Below, one piece after another: positions 39,327 to 48,479 of a stretch of 64,000 bases of DNA. Position numbers and translations under genes: made by a program. This stretch comes from Burkholderia sp. H160 (GTDB lineage Bacteria; Pseudomonadota; Gammaproteobacteria; Burkholderiales; Burkholderiaceae). Every line of letters begins with the position of its first letter. Positions within the stretch are counted from its first letter, which is position 1. The notes beneath the pieces were generated by a model. The model was given only the letters and a program-made list of their open reading frames with translations, had not been told where the DNA came from and made no database searches. The stretch covers positions 1 through 64,000 of the forward strand of contig ABYL01000016.1 of the NCBI GenBank assembly GCA_000173575.1, read 5' to 3'.

Positions 39327-40112
39327 ATGAACCGCTTACCTTCACTTTTCCTGTCCCACGGCGCGCCCACGCTGCCGATCGATCCGTCCATGCCGTCCGC
39401 CGAGTTCGGCGCGCTGAGCACGCAATTGCCGCGCCCCGAGGCCATCCTGATGCTGTCGGCGCACTGGGGCACCGCGCAGCCGCTCGCGAGCATCGCGACG
39501 GCGCCTGAAACGATCCACGATTTCTACGGTTTTCCGCGCCAGCTCTACGAAATCCAATACCCGGCACCGGGCGCGCCCGACGTCGCGCGCCACGCCGCCG
39601 CGTTGCTTGGCGCGAGCGGCATCGTCGCCGACGTGCAGCCGCACGGACTCGACCACGGCGCGTGGGTGCCGATGCTGCTGATGTTCCCGCAAGCGGACGT
39701 GCCGATCGCGCAATTGTCGATCCAGCCGCACAAGGACGCCGCGCATCATTTCCGCGTCGGCCGCGCACTGCGTGCGCTGAAAGACGAAGGCGTGATGGTG
39801 ATCGGCTCCGGCCAGATCACGCACAATCTGCGCGCCGCCGATTTCTCCGCGCGCCCGGAAGATGCCGATCCGCGCGTGAGCGAATTCACGGACTGGTTCG
39901 AGGAGAAGCTAGTCGCGCGCGATATCGACGCGCTGCTCGACTATCGCCGCCAGGCACCGCACGCGGTATTGATGCACCCGACCGACGAGCATCTGTTGCC
40001 GGTGTTCGCGGCGCTCGGCGCCGCCGACGACGACTACTCGCTCGCGATCCAGTCGCTCGGCACCTACCAGCGCTCGCTCGCGATGACGAACTACGTGTTT
40101 GGCAGCGCTTGA
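39327..40112 (+). CDS. DODA-family (LigB-like) extradiol dioxygenase
   Basis: 261 aa. Conserved histidines of the LigB/DODA fold are visible: LFLSHGAPTLP near the N-terminus, MLSAHWG, GLDHGAWVPML and MHPTDEHLLP. They bind a divalent metal that cleaves catechol-like substrates between carbons in extradiol mode; E. coli YgiD in this family opens L-DOPA. The natural substrate here is unknown. The start at 39327 (MNRLPSL) is used because upstream residues lack the fold. A strong terminator follows. Confidence 0.88.
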   Translation: MNRLPSLFLSHGAPTLPIDPSMPSAEFGALSTQLPRPEAILMLSAHWGTAQPLASIATAPETIHDFYGFPRQLYEIQYPAPGAPDVARHAAALLGASGIVADVQPHGLDHGAWVPMLLMFPQADVPIAQLSIQPHKDAAHHFRVGRALRALKDEGVMVIGSGQITHNLRAADFSARPEDADPRVSEFTDWFEEKLVARDIDALLDYRRQAPHAVLMHPTDEHLLPVFAALGAADDDYSLAIQSLGTYQRSLAMTNYVFGSA

Positions 40113-40142
40113 TTCGGCGCTAAACGCTCCGCGCAAGCCAAC

Positions 40143-40181
40143 AAAAAAGCCCGTCCGAGATCACCTCAGGCGGGCTTTTTG
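40143..40181. terminator. Bidirectional terminator
   Basis: The stem AAAAAGCCCG/CGGGCTTTTT encloses a 17-nt loop. The strand continues with T residues in both directions. It lies 30 nt after the dioxygenase gene and before the end of the convergent permease gene. Confidence 0.85.
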
Positions 40182-40228
40182 TTCGATGCGGACCCGCTTC
40201 GAGCGGAACCGTCAGACTCGCACGGCGC

Positions 40229-41824
40229 TCAGTGTGCGCCGATGCTTTCGAGCACTTCGTCGTGCACGAGCCGCTCGTCCAGATACTCCGAGCGATAGCC
40301 GCTGTTGACGCCCCAGAAGTAGAACATCAGCGAGAAGGCGATCACGACGAGCATGTCCCAGCCGTACGGCAGGATGCCGAAACCGCCGAACTCCTTGCTG
40401 CCGATCAGCGACAGAATCGCCATGATCGGCAGATAGGCGACCAGCCACCACGCGGCCTTCAGGTCACGGGTCCAGCCCTCGAAGCCCTGCTTGGCCTGAA
40501 AGTAGAAGTACACCGGCAGCGCGACGACCATCAGCAGAATGATTTCGCCGGTCAGCGGCCACTTTGCCCAGTACAGGATCAGCGACGCGCAGACGAACGC
40601 GAACGGCGCGATCACCTTCATGCCGGCGATGTGCAGCGGGCGCTTGAGATCGGTTGCCGCGCGACGCAGCGCCATCAGGCTGATCGGGCCGGTCAGGTAC
40701 GAGATCACGGTCGCGACCGAGATCACGGCAGCCAGCGAGCTCCAGCCGCGGAAGAAGAACAGGAAGATGAACGACACGAACAGGTTGAACCACATCGCCG
40801 GACGCGGCACGCCGTAGAACGGATGCACCTGGCCGAAAATCTTCGGCATCGTGTTGTTGCGCTCCATGGCGTAGATCATCCGCGTCGTGGTCGCCATATA
40901 GGTCGTACCGGTGCCGCTCGGGCTCACGAATGCATCGACGTACAGCAGGAATGCCAGCCAGTTCAGGTTCAGCGCGATCGCCAGTTCCGCGAACGGCGAA
41001 GCGAAGCTGAAGTGGCTCCAGCCCTTCATCACGTCGGCCGGGTTCACCGCGCCGATATACGCGATCTGCAGCAACACGTAGATCACGAGCGCGAGCAGGA
41101 TCGAGCCGATCACCGCGAACGGTACGCTCCTGGCCGGATTGCGAGCTTCACCGGCCAGGTTGATCGGGCTTTGGAAACCGTTGAACGCGAACACGATGCC
41201 GCTCGTCGCGACCGCGGTCAGCACCGCCGACCAGCCGTACGGCGCGAACGTGGTCGTCTGACCGAAGTTCTCGGTATGGACGCCGGTCATCATCAGACCG
41301 ATGATCGTTGCGCCGGGGATCAGGAACTTGAAGATCGTGATCGCCGAGTTGGCGCGCGCGAACAGCTTGACGCCCCAGTAGTTGAGCAGGAAGTAAATAA
41401 TCACGAGACCCGCGGACAACAACAGGCCGTTGGTGGTCAATGACCCGTCGACAAAGAGCGCATGCGCCCAGGGATAGGGCCACGTACTCATGTATTGGAT
41501 CGATGCTTCGGCCTCGATCGGAATCACCGACACGATCGCGATCCAGTTGGCCCACGCGCTGATAAAACCGACCAGTGCGCCGTGCGAGTAGCGCGCATAG
41601 CGCACCATCCCGCCAGATTCCGGAAACATCGCGCCGAGTTCAGCGTAGGTCAGCGCAATCGCAAGAATCACGACTGCGCCGATGATCCATGCGCAAATCG
41701 CGGCCGGACCGGCAATTTTTGCGGCCTTCCACGCCCCGAACAGCCAGCCCGATCCGATGATCGAACCTAGACCGGTCAGCAGCAGCGCGAATGGCCCGAT
41801 GTTCCGTTGTATAGAACTTTTCAC
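40229..41824 (-). CDS. APC-superfamily amino acid permease
   Basis: 531 aa with about 12 predicted membrane helices. The first helix region has the APC signature GLGSIIGSGWLFGAWKAAKIAGPAA. Later segments (GGMVRYARYSHG, NGFQSPINLAGEARNPARSVP) match amino-acid/aspartate:proton symporters. It should import an amino acid with protons at the inner membrane; the substrate cannot be named. The start is a GTG at 41824 with AGGAGA ribosome-binding site 5 nt away. An upstream ATG at 41929 adds 35 residues unlike the family. Confidence 0.88.
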   Translation of the reverse strand: MKSSIQRNIGPFALLLTGLGSIIGSGWLFGAWKAAKIAGPAAICAWIIGAVVILAIALTYAELGAMFPESGGMVRYARYSHGALVGFISAWANWIAIVSVIPIEAEASIQYMSTWPYPWAHALFVDGSLTTNGLLLSAGLVIIYFLLNYWGVKLFARANSAITIFKFLIPGATIIGLMMTGVHTENFGQTTTFAPYGWSAVLTAVATSGIVFAFNGFQSPINLAGEARNPARSVPFAVIGSILLALVIYVLLQIAYIGAVNPADVMKGWSHFSFASPFAELAIALNLNWLAFLLYVDAFVSPSGTGTTYMATTTRMIYAMERNNTMPKIFGQVHPFYGVPRPAMWFNLFVSFIFLFFFRGWSSLAAVISVATVISYLTGPISLMALRRAATDLKRPLHIAGMKVIAPFAFVCASLILYWAKWPLTGEIILLMVVALPVYFYFQAKQGFEGWTRDLKAAWWLVAYLPIMAILSLIGSKEFGGFGILPYGWDMLVVIAFSLMFYFWGVNSGYRSEYLDERLVHDEVLESIGAH

Positions 41825-42254
41825 GTCTTCTCCTAAATCAAAACCATGTCGGCACCACGTGACATCGCTTGTGGCGGTAGGGACGGGTGACGCGCATGTA
41901 AGCGCGTCCAGTTTGCGAAAAAGGTGCAACCGACGCGCGGCGCGTAGTTTAACGGTTGCACCGTGTTACTGCAGCGAAACCGCCGCCAAACCAAGGGTTC
42001 TCCCTGGCAACATGTCGGTCAGATGCGTAAACTTTGTAAGGAATCTTCGTGTCCGTCAGGCAAAGTTTCGTGCGGACAGTTGACGTTCGTCCGAATTCGC
42101 CGTATAACGTTCGGGCAGGATTTCAAGTGGCGAGTGAAGTGGTTCTTTCGTAGGTCGCCCATCAACGGTACTCCGGTTGGTCCCATTACCCCTTCCTTGA
42201 TTTTCATGCACCCCCGGGCTTCGGCCTTATTCACCATTTTTAGGAAAAAGTAAT
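41825..42254. other. Divergent promoter region of the permease and cold-shock gene
   Basis: 430 bp between the permease (minus) and csp (plus). The csp promoter is at 42080-42108 and the remainder to 42254 is its 5' leader. Nothing recognisable was found from 41830 to 42075 apart from AT-rich stretches such as AAAACCATGTCGG that could hold the permease promoter. Confidence 0.5.
42080..42108 (+). promoter_or_regulatory. Sigma-70 promoter of the cold-shock gene
   Basis: TTGACG at 42080-42085 and TATAAC at 42103-42108 are separated by 17 bp, a near-consensus sigma-70 promoter. Transcription would start near 42115, giving a 5' leader of about 140 nt before the ATG at 42255, similar in length to the cold-sensing leader of E. 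coli cspA (about 159 nt). Confidence 0.75.
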
Positions 42255-42458
42255 ATGGAAACCGGTACCGTCAAGTGGTTCAATGACGCTAAGGGCTTTG
42301 GCTTCATCACTCCGGACGGCGGCGGTGAAGATCTGTTCGCGCATTTCTCGGAAATTCGCACGGAAGGCTTCAAGACGCTGCAAGAAAACCAGAAGGTCAC
42401 GTTTGAAGTGAAGACGGGCCCGAAGGGCAAGCAAGCGGCTAACATCAAGCCGGTGTAA
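42255..42458 (+). CDS. Cold-shock-like RNA chaperone (CspA family)
   Basis: 67 aa OB-fold protein. It has the RNP1-like motif KGFGFITP and the RNP2-like motif DLFAHF, with [13 protein letters not shown] at the start. CspA-type proteins bind single-stranded RNA and DNA and melt secondary structure. The AAAAAG before the ATG is a weak ribosome-binding site. A long 5' leader suggests post-transcriptional regulation by temperature; this is inferred. The terminator follows immediately. Confidence 0.95.
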   Translation: METGTVKWFNDAKGFGFITPDGGGEDLFAHFSEIRTEGFKTLQENQKVTFEVKTGPKGKQAANIKPV

Positions 42459-42481
42459 GCTCCGCGCTTCCTTCTGGACGC

Positions 42482-42511
42482 AAAAAAACCCCGCCTCGGC
42501 GGGGTTTTTTA
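42482..42511 (+). terminator. Rho-independent terminator of the cold-shock gene
   Basis: The stem AAAAAACCCCGCC/GGCGGGGTTTTTT with a 3-nt TCG loop is followed by A/T-rich sequence. It is 23 nt after the stop codon and could also end the convergent Hsp70-like gene at 42595. Confidence 0.93.
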
Positions 42512-42594
42512 TTATCGGCAGTTAATCCAAAATGCGCCGATTAAATCCGCTTGAATTCGCAATTCGCGGGGGATTATTTGCCGATTACTTTCGA

Positions 42595-43845
42595 TTATCC
42601 GAACACGCGCCGGGCATGAATACCGAGTCCGGTCGCCACGCTCGCGAGACGATCGCCGAACACCGCCTGCGCGTCCGGAAACGCCGCGGCCAGCGCCCCC
42701 GACAGAAACGCGAGGCCCGTTGAGCCGCCCGTGAAATAGATCGCGTCGACGTCGCGCGGCGAGACACCCGCCGCCTGCACCGTGTCGCGCGCCGCCTGGA
42801 CAATACGTCGCGTTTCTTCCTCGCCGGCCTTGACGAGTTGCGCTTCGTCGAACGCGAGACGCAGATCCTCTTCCACTTCGTCTAGATCGATCACGGTCTC
42901 GCCGCCCGCCGCCACCCCGATCTTCGCCTCTTCCGCATGCGCGGCCAGCGCGTGCCCGAACCGCTGCTCGACCACGCGCATCAGCCGGTCATGGTGCCTG
43001 GTCTCCGTGAAAAGGTGCCGCATCAGCGCAAGTTCGCTGACGCGCTTCGGCGTGTAGACGGTGTTGATCAGGTGCCAGGTCGCGAGATCGAAATAGATCC
43101 GGTTCGGGATTTCGCGCCCCTGCGGATCGAGCGACTGGTAGCCGAGCTCGCGCAGGATCGTCACGAGTTCGACGCGGCGGTCGAAGTCCGTGCCGGCGAC
43201 GTGCACGCCGTGATGCGCGAGCACATCGTCCTTGCGCTCGACGCGCTTCATCCGCTCCGGCCCCACGCGCACGAGTGAAAAGTCCGACGTACCGCCGCCA
43301 ATGTCGGCGACGAGCACGAGCCCCTCGGCGCTCAGATGCGATTCGTAGTCGAACGCGGCCGCGATCGGTTCATACTGAAAGTGGATGTCGCGCAAGCCGA
43401 CCGTGCGCGCGGCAGCTTCGAGCTGTTGCTGCGCCATCTGGTCCGCGCGCGGGTCGTCGTCGACGAAAAACACCGGGCGGCCCAGCACCGCGCGGTCGAT
43501 CGCCCCGCCCGCAACCGCCTCGGCCGAGCGCTTCAGGTGCGTCAGGAACGTCGCGATCACGTCGGTGTACTTGATCGCACTGCCGTCGCCGAGATCGGTC
43601 GTATTCTCGGCGAGCGGCGAACCGAGAATGCTTTTCATCGAGCGCATCAGCCGGCCGTCGAACCCGTCGATGTAGGCTGCGAGCGCCGCGCGCCCGAATT
43701 CGCTGGTGTTTTCGTCGGTATTGAAGAAGACCGCGGTAGGCAGCGTCGTGTACGTGCCCTCGACCGGCGCCAGCTTCAGCTGGGCACCGTCCGGGACCGC
43801 GACAGCCGAATTGGAAGTACCGAAGTCAATCGCGCAATAGTTCAT
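42595..43845 (-). CDS. Hsp70-like protein (YegD-type)
   Basis: 416 aa. It has only the actin-like ATPase part of Hsp70: phosphate-1 motif DFGTSNSAVAV near the N-terminus, phosphate-2 DIGGGTSDFSLVRVG in the middle and an adenosine-binding FTGGSTGLAFLSGAL towards the end. There is no substrate-binding domain or EEVD-like tail, in line with YegD/HSPA-like relatives of about 400-450 aa. Its client or role is unknown. It lies convergent to the cold-shock gene and divergent from an MFS gene. Confidence 0.85.
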   Translation of the reverse strand: MNYCAIDFGTSNSAVAVPDGAQLKLAPVEGTYTTLPTAVFFNTDENTSEFGRAALAAYIDGFDGRLMRSMKSILGSPLAENTTDLGDGSAIKYTDVIATFLTHLKRSAEAVAGGAIDRAVLGRPVFFVDDDPRADQMAQQQLEAAARTVGLRDIHFQYEPIAAAFDYESHLSAEGLVLVADIGGGTSDFSLVRVGPERMKRVERKDDVLAHHGVHVAGTDFDRRVELVTILRELGYQSLDPQGREIPNRIYFDLATWHLINTVYTPKRVSELALMRHLFTETRHHDRLMRVVEQRFGHALAAHAEEAKIGVAAGGETVIDLDEVEEDLRLAFDEAQLVKAGEEETRRIVQAARDTVQAAGVSPRDVDAIYFTGGSTGLAFLSGALAAAFPDAQAVFGDRLASVATGLGIHARRVFG

Positions 43846-44035
43846 GGCAGGAATGGCCGCTCACGGCTGGCGCGCACAGAAAGGGGAGCGGCTTTGTATC
43901 ACGAAAACTCCGGCAGCATCAACTGAAGCTGTTGGGACGGCCGCGCCATCGTTTGAAAATCATGACACGGTACGGATATTGCTGCGCTGGTCCCGATATG
44001 CCGCCCCATTTTCGCCATCGAGGAGACTCCGCGTC

Positions 44036-45532
44036 ATGAGCATGCCGCCCACTGCCGCCGCCGTCGATAGCCGCCACGCCACGCTGATCGAAACCGATCT
44101 CCCTTCGCGGCTGGACCGCCTGCCGTGGGGCCGCTTTCATACGCTGATCGTGGTCGCGCTCGGCGTGACGTGGCTGCTCGACGGGCTCGAAGTGACGCTG
44201 GCCGGCGCGGTCGCGAGCGCGTTGAAGACGAGCCCGGCGCTGCGCTTCTCGAATGCCGACGTCGGCCTCGCGGGCAGCGCATACATTGCCGGCGCGGTGC
44301 TCGGCGCGCTCGGTTTCGGCTGGCTGACCGACCGGCTCGGCCGCCGCAAGCTGTTTTTCATCACGCTGGCGCTCTATCTGGCCGCAACCGCGACAACCTC
44401 GCTGTCGTGGAATCTGATGAGCTTCATGGTGTTTCGCTTCCTGACCGGCGCGGGTATCGGCGGTGAATACACGGCGATCAACTCGACGATCCAGGAATTT
44501 ACACCGGCGCGCGTGCGCGGCTGGACCGACCTCGGCATCAACGGCACGTTCTGGGTCGGCGCGGGGCTCGGCGCCGCGGGCTCGCTGGTGCTGCTCGATC
44601 CGCATCTGCTACCGGCCGACTGGGGCTGGCGCGCGTGCTTTTTCATCGGCGCGGTGCTTGCGCTCGGGATTCTGCCGATGCGCATGTGGGTGCCCGAAAG
44701 CCCGCGCTGGCTGCTCACGCACGGCGACGAGCGCGACGCGCGCACGATCGTCGAGGGGATCGAGACACGTTTTCGCCACGCCGGTCACACGCTCACCGAC
44801 GACGCCCTCACGCGGCTGCGTCTGCGCGCGCGCGACCATACGCCGTTGCGCGAGGTGTTCCATGTGCTGTTCAACGTGCACCGGCGCCGCGCGCTGGTCG
44901 GCCTGACGCTGATGACCGCGCAGGCGTTTTTCTACAACGCGATCTTTTTCACCTACGCGCTCGTTCTCACCGACTTTTATCACGTGCCGGGCGACGACAT
45001 CGGCTGGTATTTGCTGCCATTCGCGCTCGGCAATTTCCTGGGGCCGCTCGTGCTGGGGCGGCTGTTCGACGTGATCGGTCGCCGCAAGATGATCGCCGCG
45101 ACCTATGCGATGTCGGCGATCCTGCTGACGCTGTCCGGCTATCTGTTCGAGCAGCAACTGCTCACCGTCGTCACGCAGACGGTCGCCTGGATGGTGATCT
45201 TCTTCTTCGCGTCGGCGGCGGCGAGCTCCGCGTACCTGACCGTGAGCGAATCGTTTCCGCTCGAAATCCGCGCGCTGGCGATCGCGGTTTTCTATGCGTT
45301 CGGCACCGCGCTCGGCGGCATCATAGGGCCGGCGTTTTTCGGCCGGCTGATCGATACGCATCAGCGCAGCGAGGTGTTTTCGGGCTATCTGGTCGGGTCG
45401 GGGTTGATGCTCGCGGCGGCGCTGGTCGCGGCGATCTGGGGCGTCGACGCGGAGCGCAAGCCGCTCGAACATGTGGCGGCGCCGCTGTCGAGAGTGGCGG
45501 ACGGTGACAACGGCGCGGACGGCGCCCCATGA
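44036..45532 (+). CDS. MFS transporter (sugar/aromatic-acid type)
   Basis: 498 aa with 12 predicted helices. The loop 2-3 motif is GWLTDRLGRRKLFF, and a second copy after helix 8 is GRLFDVIGRRKM. The signature RFLTGAGIGGEYTAINSTIQEFTPARVRG resembles metabolite:H+ symporters for sugars or aromatic acids. The transported molecule is unknown. The ATG at 44036 (MSMPPTAA) follows GGAGACT; the longer frame from 43844 is not coding. It is divergent from the Hsp70-like gene. Confidence 0.87.
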   Translation: MSMPPTAAAVDSRHATLIETDLPSRLDRLPWGRFHTLIVVALGVTWLLDGLEVTLAGAVASALKTSPALRFSNADVGLAGSAYIAGAVLGALGFGWLTDRLGRRKLFFITLALYLAATATTSLSWNLMSFMVFRFLTGAGIGGEYTAINSTIQEFTPARVRGWTDLGINGTFWVGAGLGAAGSLVLLDPHLLPADWGWRACFFIGAVLALGILPMRMWVPESPRWLLTHGDERDARTIVEGIETRFRHAGHTLTDDALTRLRLRARDHTPLREVFHVLFNVHRRRALVGLTLMTAQAFFYNAIFFTYALVLTDFYHVPGDDIGWYLLPFALGNFLGPLVLGRLFDVIGRRKMIAATYAMSAILLTLSGYLFEQQLLTVVTQTVAWMVIFFFASAAASSAYLTVSESFPLEIRALAIAVFYAFGTALGGIIGPAFFGRLIDTHQRSEVFSGYLVGSGLMLAAALVAAIWGVDAERKPLEHVAAPLSRVADGDNGADGAP

Positions 45533-45635
45533 AAAACGCGCGGACCATGCCGCGCGTGCCTGACTGCTTCGTTGCGTGTCGACTGCTTTGTTCGCTTTTC
45601 GTGAAGTCAGGCGGCAAGCGCCGCGAATCCGTCGC

Positions 45636-46229
45636 TCAGAACGCCTTCTTCCAGCCGCCGCCGTACGCGATATCCGCAAGCGCCACGCGCTGACGCGGCG
45701 CCTTCTCACGTTCACGCAGAACCGGGTCCAGCTTATCGACGTCGCCGTAGTGGCCGAGCGAGATCATCGCGATCGGCTCGACGTCCTTTGGCAATTCGAA
45801 GGCGGTGCGGAACGCGTTCACGTCGAAGCCGCTCATCTGATGCGCGGCGAGGCCAAGCGCGTGAGCCTGCAGCACCAGCGACATCGCCGCCGCGCCCGCG
45901 TCGTAAAACGCGCAGCGGTTCACGTCGCCCTTGTTGGTGAGTGTGTGCGCGGTCACCGCGATCAGCACCGGCGCGGGCGCATTCCAGCCCTGGTTGAACG
46001 GCACCAGGGTGGCGAAAGCCTTCTTGAACGCGGCTTCGTCGACGCTGCGATCGAACACCACAAAACGCCATGGCTGCGCGTTATACGAAGACGGCGCCCA
46101 GCGAGCCGCTTCGAGCACGGCGCGCAGCTGGTCGCGGCTGACCGGCTCGCTCGAATACGCGCGCGGGCTCCAGCGGCCAGCGATCAGCTCGTGAATGGCA
46201 ACTTCGGTTGAGGCGGGTTTGTTGGCCAT
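45636..46229 (-). CDS. Nitroreductase-family protein
   Basis: 197 aa flavoprotein. The FMN-binding RSPRAY-type motif (GRWSPRAYSSEPV) near the N-terminus is followed by AARWAPSSYNAQPWRFVV and GAAAMSLVLQAHALGLAAHQMSGFD. It resembles oxidoreductases that use NAD(P)H to reduce nitro compounds or quinones. The physiological substrate is unknown. The start at 46229 (MANKPAS) is preferred over the in-frame Met at 46280. It is flanked by MFS genes on both sides. Confidence 0.9.
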   Translation of the reverse strand: MANKPASTEVAIHELIAGRWSPRAYSSEPVSRDQLRAVLEAARWAPSSYNAQPWRFVVFDRSVDEAAFKKAFATLVPFNQGWNAPAPVLIAVTAHTLTNKGDVNRCAFYDAGAAAMSLVLQAHALGLAAHQMSGFDVNAFRTAFELPKDVEPIAMISLGHYGDVDKLDPVLREREKAPRQRVALADIAYGGGWKKAF

Positions 46230-46332
46230 GCGCTTCTCTCGGTAGAAAATCATGATCGCCGGGCGGTTGCCCGGGGCCACATAGCATAACGGGCTTTCGG
46301 CGCGCGCTCCAACTCGCGGCGCCGCGCCAGGG

Positions 46333-47616
46333 TCAGATTGCCTGTGGCGCCGGCACCTTGGCCGGGCGATTGATGCGCAGCACGATCACCGCGGCGACGA
46401 GGCACAAGCCGCCGGAAATCATCGACGCCACCGTGTAGGTGCCAAGGCTCGCGCGCAGCATACCCGCGCCGAGCGCCGCGAACGCCGCGCCGAGCTGGTG
46501 GCCCGCCACCACCCAGCCGAACACGATCGGCGCCGATTCCTTGCCGTAGACGTCGGTGGCAAGACGCACGGTCGGCGGCACGGTGGCGATCCAGTCGAGA
46601 CCGTAGAACACCGCGAACAGCGGCAGCCCGAAGAAGTCGATGCCGAATGCGTGCGGCAGATACATCAGCGACAGCCCGCGCAGCCCGTAGTACCAGAACA
46701 GCAGCACGCGGCTATTGAAGCGGTCCGACAGCCAGCCCGACAGCGTCGTGCCGAACAGGTCGAACACGCCCATCGCTGCGAGCAGCGAGGCGCCCTGCAC
46801 TTCGGTCATCCCGTAATCGCCGCACATTGCGATCAGATGGGTGCCGACATAGCCGTTGGTGCTCGCGCCGCAGATAAAGAAGCTGAAGAACAGGAGCCAG
46901 AAGTCGCGCGTTTTGCTCGCTGACGCGAGCGTGCCGAACGCGATTGCCAACGGATTCTGCTTAGTCACGGTCGTGGTAATCGGCGCGTCATGCGGTTCGC
47001 CGTACGGGCGCAACTTCATGCTGGCCGGATGCTCGGGCAGCAGGAACGCGACGAGCGGAATTACGATGGCGGCCGCAAGCGCGACGACCCACACAACCTG
47101 ACGCCAGCCGTAATGCTCGGCGATGGCCGCGAGCAGCGGCAGGAACACCAGCTGACCGGTCGCCGAACTGGCGGTAAGGATGCCCATCACGAGACCGCGA
47201 CGCGTCGTGAACCAGCGCGTGACGACGGTCGCCGACAACGACAGCGCCGCGACCCCGGTCGAACCGCCGACCATCACGCCCCAGATCAGCACCATCTGCC
47301 ACGGCTGCGTCATCAGCGACGACAGCGCGACGCCCGCGGCCATCGTACCGAGCGCGCTCAGCAGCGTCGGCCGCACGCCGAAGCGCTGCATCGCGGCAGC
47401 CGCGAACGGCCCCATCAACCCGTACAGCGCGATGTTCACGGAGATCGCAAGCGAAATCGTCGCGCGGCTCCAGCCGAATTGGTGCTCGAGCGGCACCATC
47501 ATCACGCTCGGCGTCGCTCGCGTGCCCGCCGCCGCCAGCAATACCAGGAACACCACGGCGACGGTCAACCAGCCGTAGTGGAAACGTCCGCCTATCAGTC
47601 GCGCAGCCCAGTTCAT
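46333..47616 (-). CDS. MFS transporter
   Basis: 427 aa with 12 predicted helices (GGRFHYGWLTVAVVFLVLLAAAG at the start). The loop motif has GLMGPFAAAAMQRFGVRPT, and the second half has LFGTTLSGWLSDRFNSR. The pattern fits the oxalate/formate or monocarboxylate-like MFS branch. The ATG at 47616 follows GGGAGAAACG; earlier in-frame ATGs would overlap the operator-like palindromes. The divergent TetR gene is broken, so control of this transporter is probably altered. Confidence 0.86.
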   Translation of the reverse strand: MNWAARLIGGRFHYGWLTVAVVFLVLLAAAGTRATPSVMMVPLEHQFGWSRATISLAISVNIALYGLMGPFAAAAMQRFGVRPTLLSALGTMAAGVALSSLMTQPWQMVLIWGVMVGGSTGVAALSLSATVVTRWFTTRRGLVMGILTASSATGQLVFLPLLAAIAEHYGWRQVVWVVALAAAIVIPLVAFLLPEHPASMKLRPYGEPHDAPITTTVTKQNPLAIAFGTLASASKTRDFWLLFFSFFICGASTNGYVGTHLIAMCGDYGMTEVQGASLLAAMGVFDLFGTTLSGWLSDRFNSRVLLFWYYGLRGLSLMYLPHAFGIDFFGLPLFAVFYGLDWIATVPPTVRLATDVYGKESAPIVFGWVVAGHQLGAAFAALGAGMLRASLGTYTVASMISGGLCLVAAVIVLRINRPAKVPAPQAI

Positions 47617-47682
47617 CGTTTCTCCCATCGACGCGACCTGGGTGGCGGCGTCGTTCGCATAATTACGGCTTCGGTAAAGGTC

Positions 47683-47702
47683 TTGTGACAGATCGGTCAC
47701 AA
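47683..47702. promoter_or_regulatory. Inverted repeat, candidate operator 1 (MFS/TetR intergenic)
   Basis: TTGTGAC-AGATCG-GTCACAA is a perfect 7-bp inverted repeat with a 6-bp spacer in the 158 bp between the MFS and TetR genes. It is 67 bp upstream of the MFS start, where a repressor would block transcription. Confidence 0.6.
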
Positions 47703-47718
47703 TGGTGTTGCGATCTTA

Positions 47719-47734
47719 GTTACCGATCGGTAAC
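47719..47734. promoter_or_regulatory. Perfect palindrome, candidate operator 2 (TetR-type)
   Basis: GTTACCGATCGGTAAC is a perfect 16-bp palindrome, the form bound by TetR-family dimers. It lies 40 bp upstream of the TetR start and 102 bp upstream of the MFS start. Its partner regulator gene is frameshifted in this sequence. Confidence 0.75.
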
Positions 47735-47774
47735 ATGTCAAGGCATCAAGTCAATTTCAATCGGGTGACTTTCC

Positions 47775-48421
47775 ATGTCCGACAGAGAAACCCTCAAGCC
47801 CGCTCCCACTCGTGCCCGGCGCGCGCGCGGCGCGCAGACCGCCGGGCCGCAGGCGCAGCAGCATCTGCTGCGCGCGGCCAGCGAGCGTTTTATCGCGAAG
47901 GCGTGCGCTGCGTCGGCGTCGATGCGGTGGTCGAGCGCGCGGGTGTCAACAAGATGAGCCTGTACCGGCAGTTTTCGTCGAAGGACGAGCTGGTGATGGC
48001 GTACCTGGAGCAGAAGGACGAGCAGTTCTTCGGCTACGTCGAGAAGAGTTTCGCGAAACATCCGGGCGAGCCGGCGAAGCAGCTTCAGCAGTACTTTGAC
48101 GACCTCGCGGTGCGCGCCTCGATTGACGATTACCGCGGCTGCCCGTTCGTGAACGTGTCGGTGGAGTTTTCGGATACCGCGCATCCGGCGCGACAGTTCG
48201 TGTTTCGCAACAAGCAGCGCCTGATCGCACGCCTGCTCGAATTGTCGACAGCGGCCGGCGCCGACGATCCGCAAGGGCTCGCCGACGGGCTCGGTCTGCT
48301 GATCGAGGGCGTGTATGCGGCGAGCCAGACTTACGGGCCGGGCTGCGGGCCGATCCTCGCCGCGCCGAAGGTCGCCGCTCAGTTGATTGCCGCCGCGTGC
48401 GCGGGGACGCGGGCTCGTTGA
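47775..48421 (+). pseudogene. TetR-family regulator, frameshifted
   Basis: From the ATG at 47775 the frame reads MSDRETLKP... to RAASERF. At the TTTT run 47888-47891 the TetR helix-turn-helix continues one base out of frame as YREGVRCVGVDAVVERAGVNKMSLYRQF. A single extra T would restore a normal regulator of about 215 aa. The rest of the protein, with a Cys-rich ligand domain, is intact to 48421. A longer upstream frame that joins this reading (from 47735) lacks a normal start. Either a real mutation or a homopolymer sequencing error. Confidence 0.8.
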
Positions 48422-48479
48422 GCGAGTCCGTCAATCCTGTCCATTAAAATTACGCTTTTACCCGCCACGTCCGTCCGCC

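Noticed and set aside
47735..47890. Upstream ATG at 47735 as the start of an intact TetR protein
   Set aside because: This frame joins the intact domain but its first 50 residues (HVRQRNPQARSHSCPARARR) do not form a TetR N-terminus; the normal start is in the other frame at 47775.
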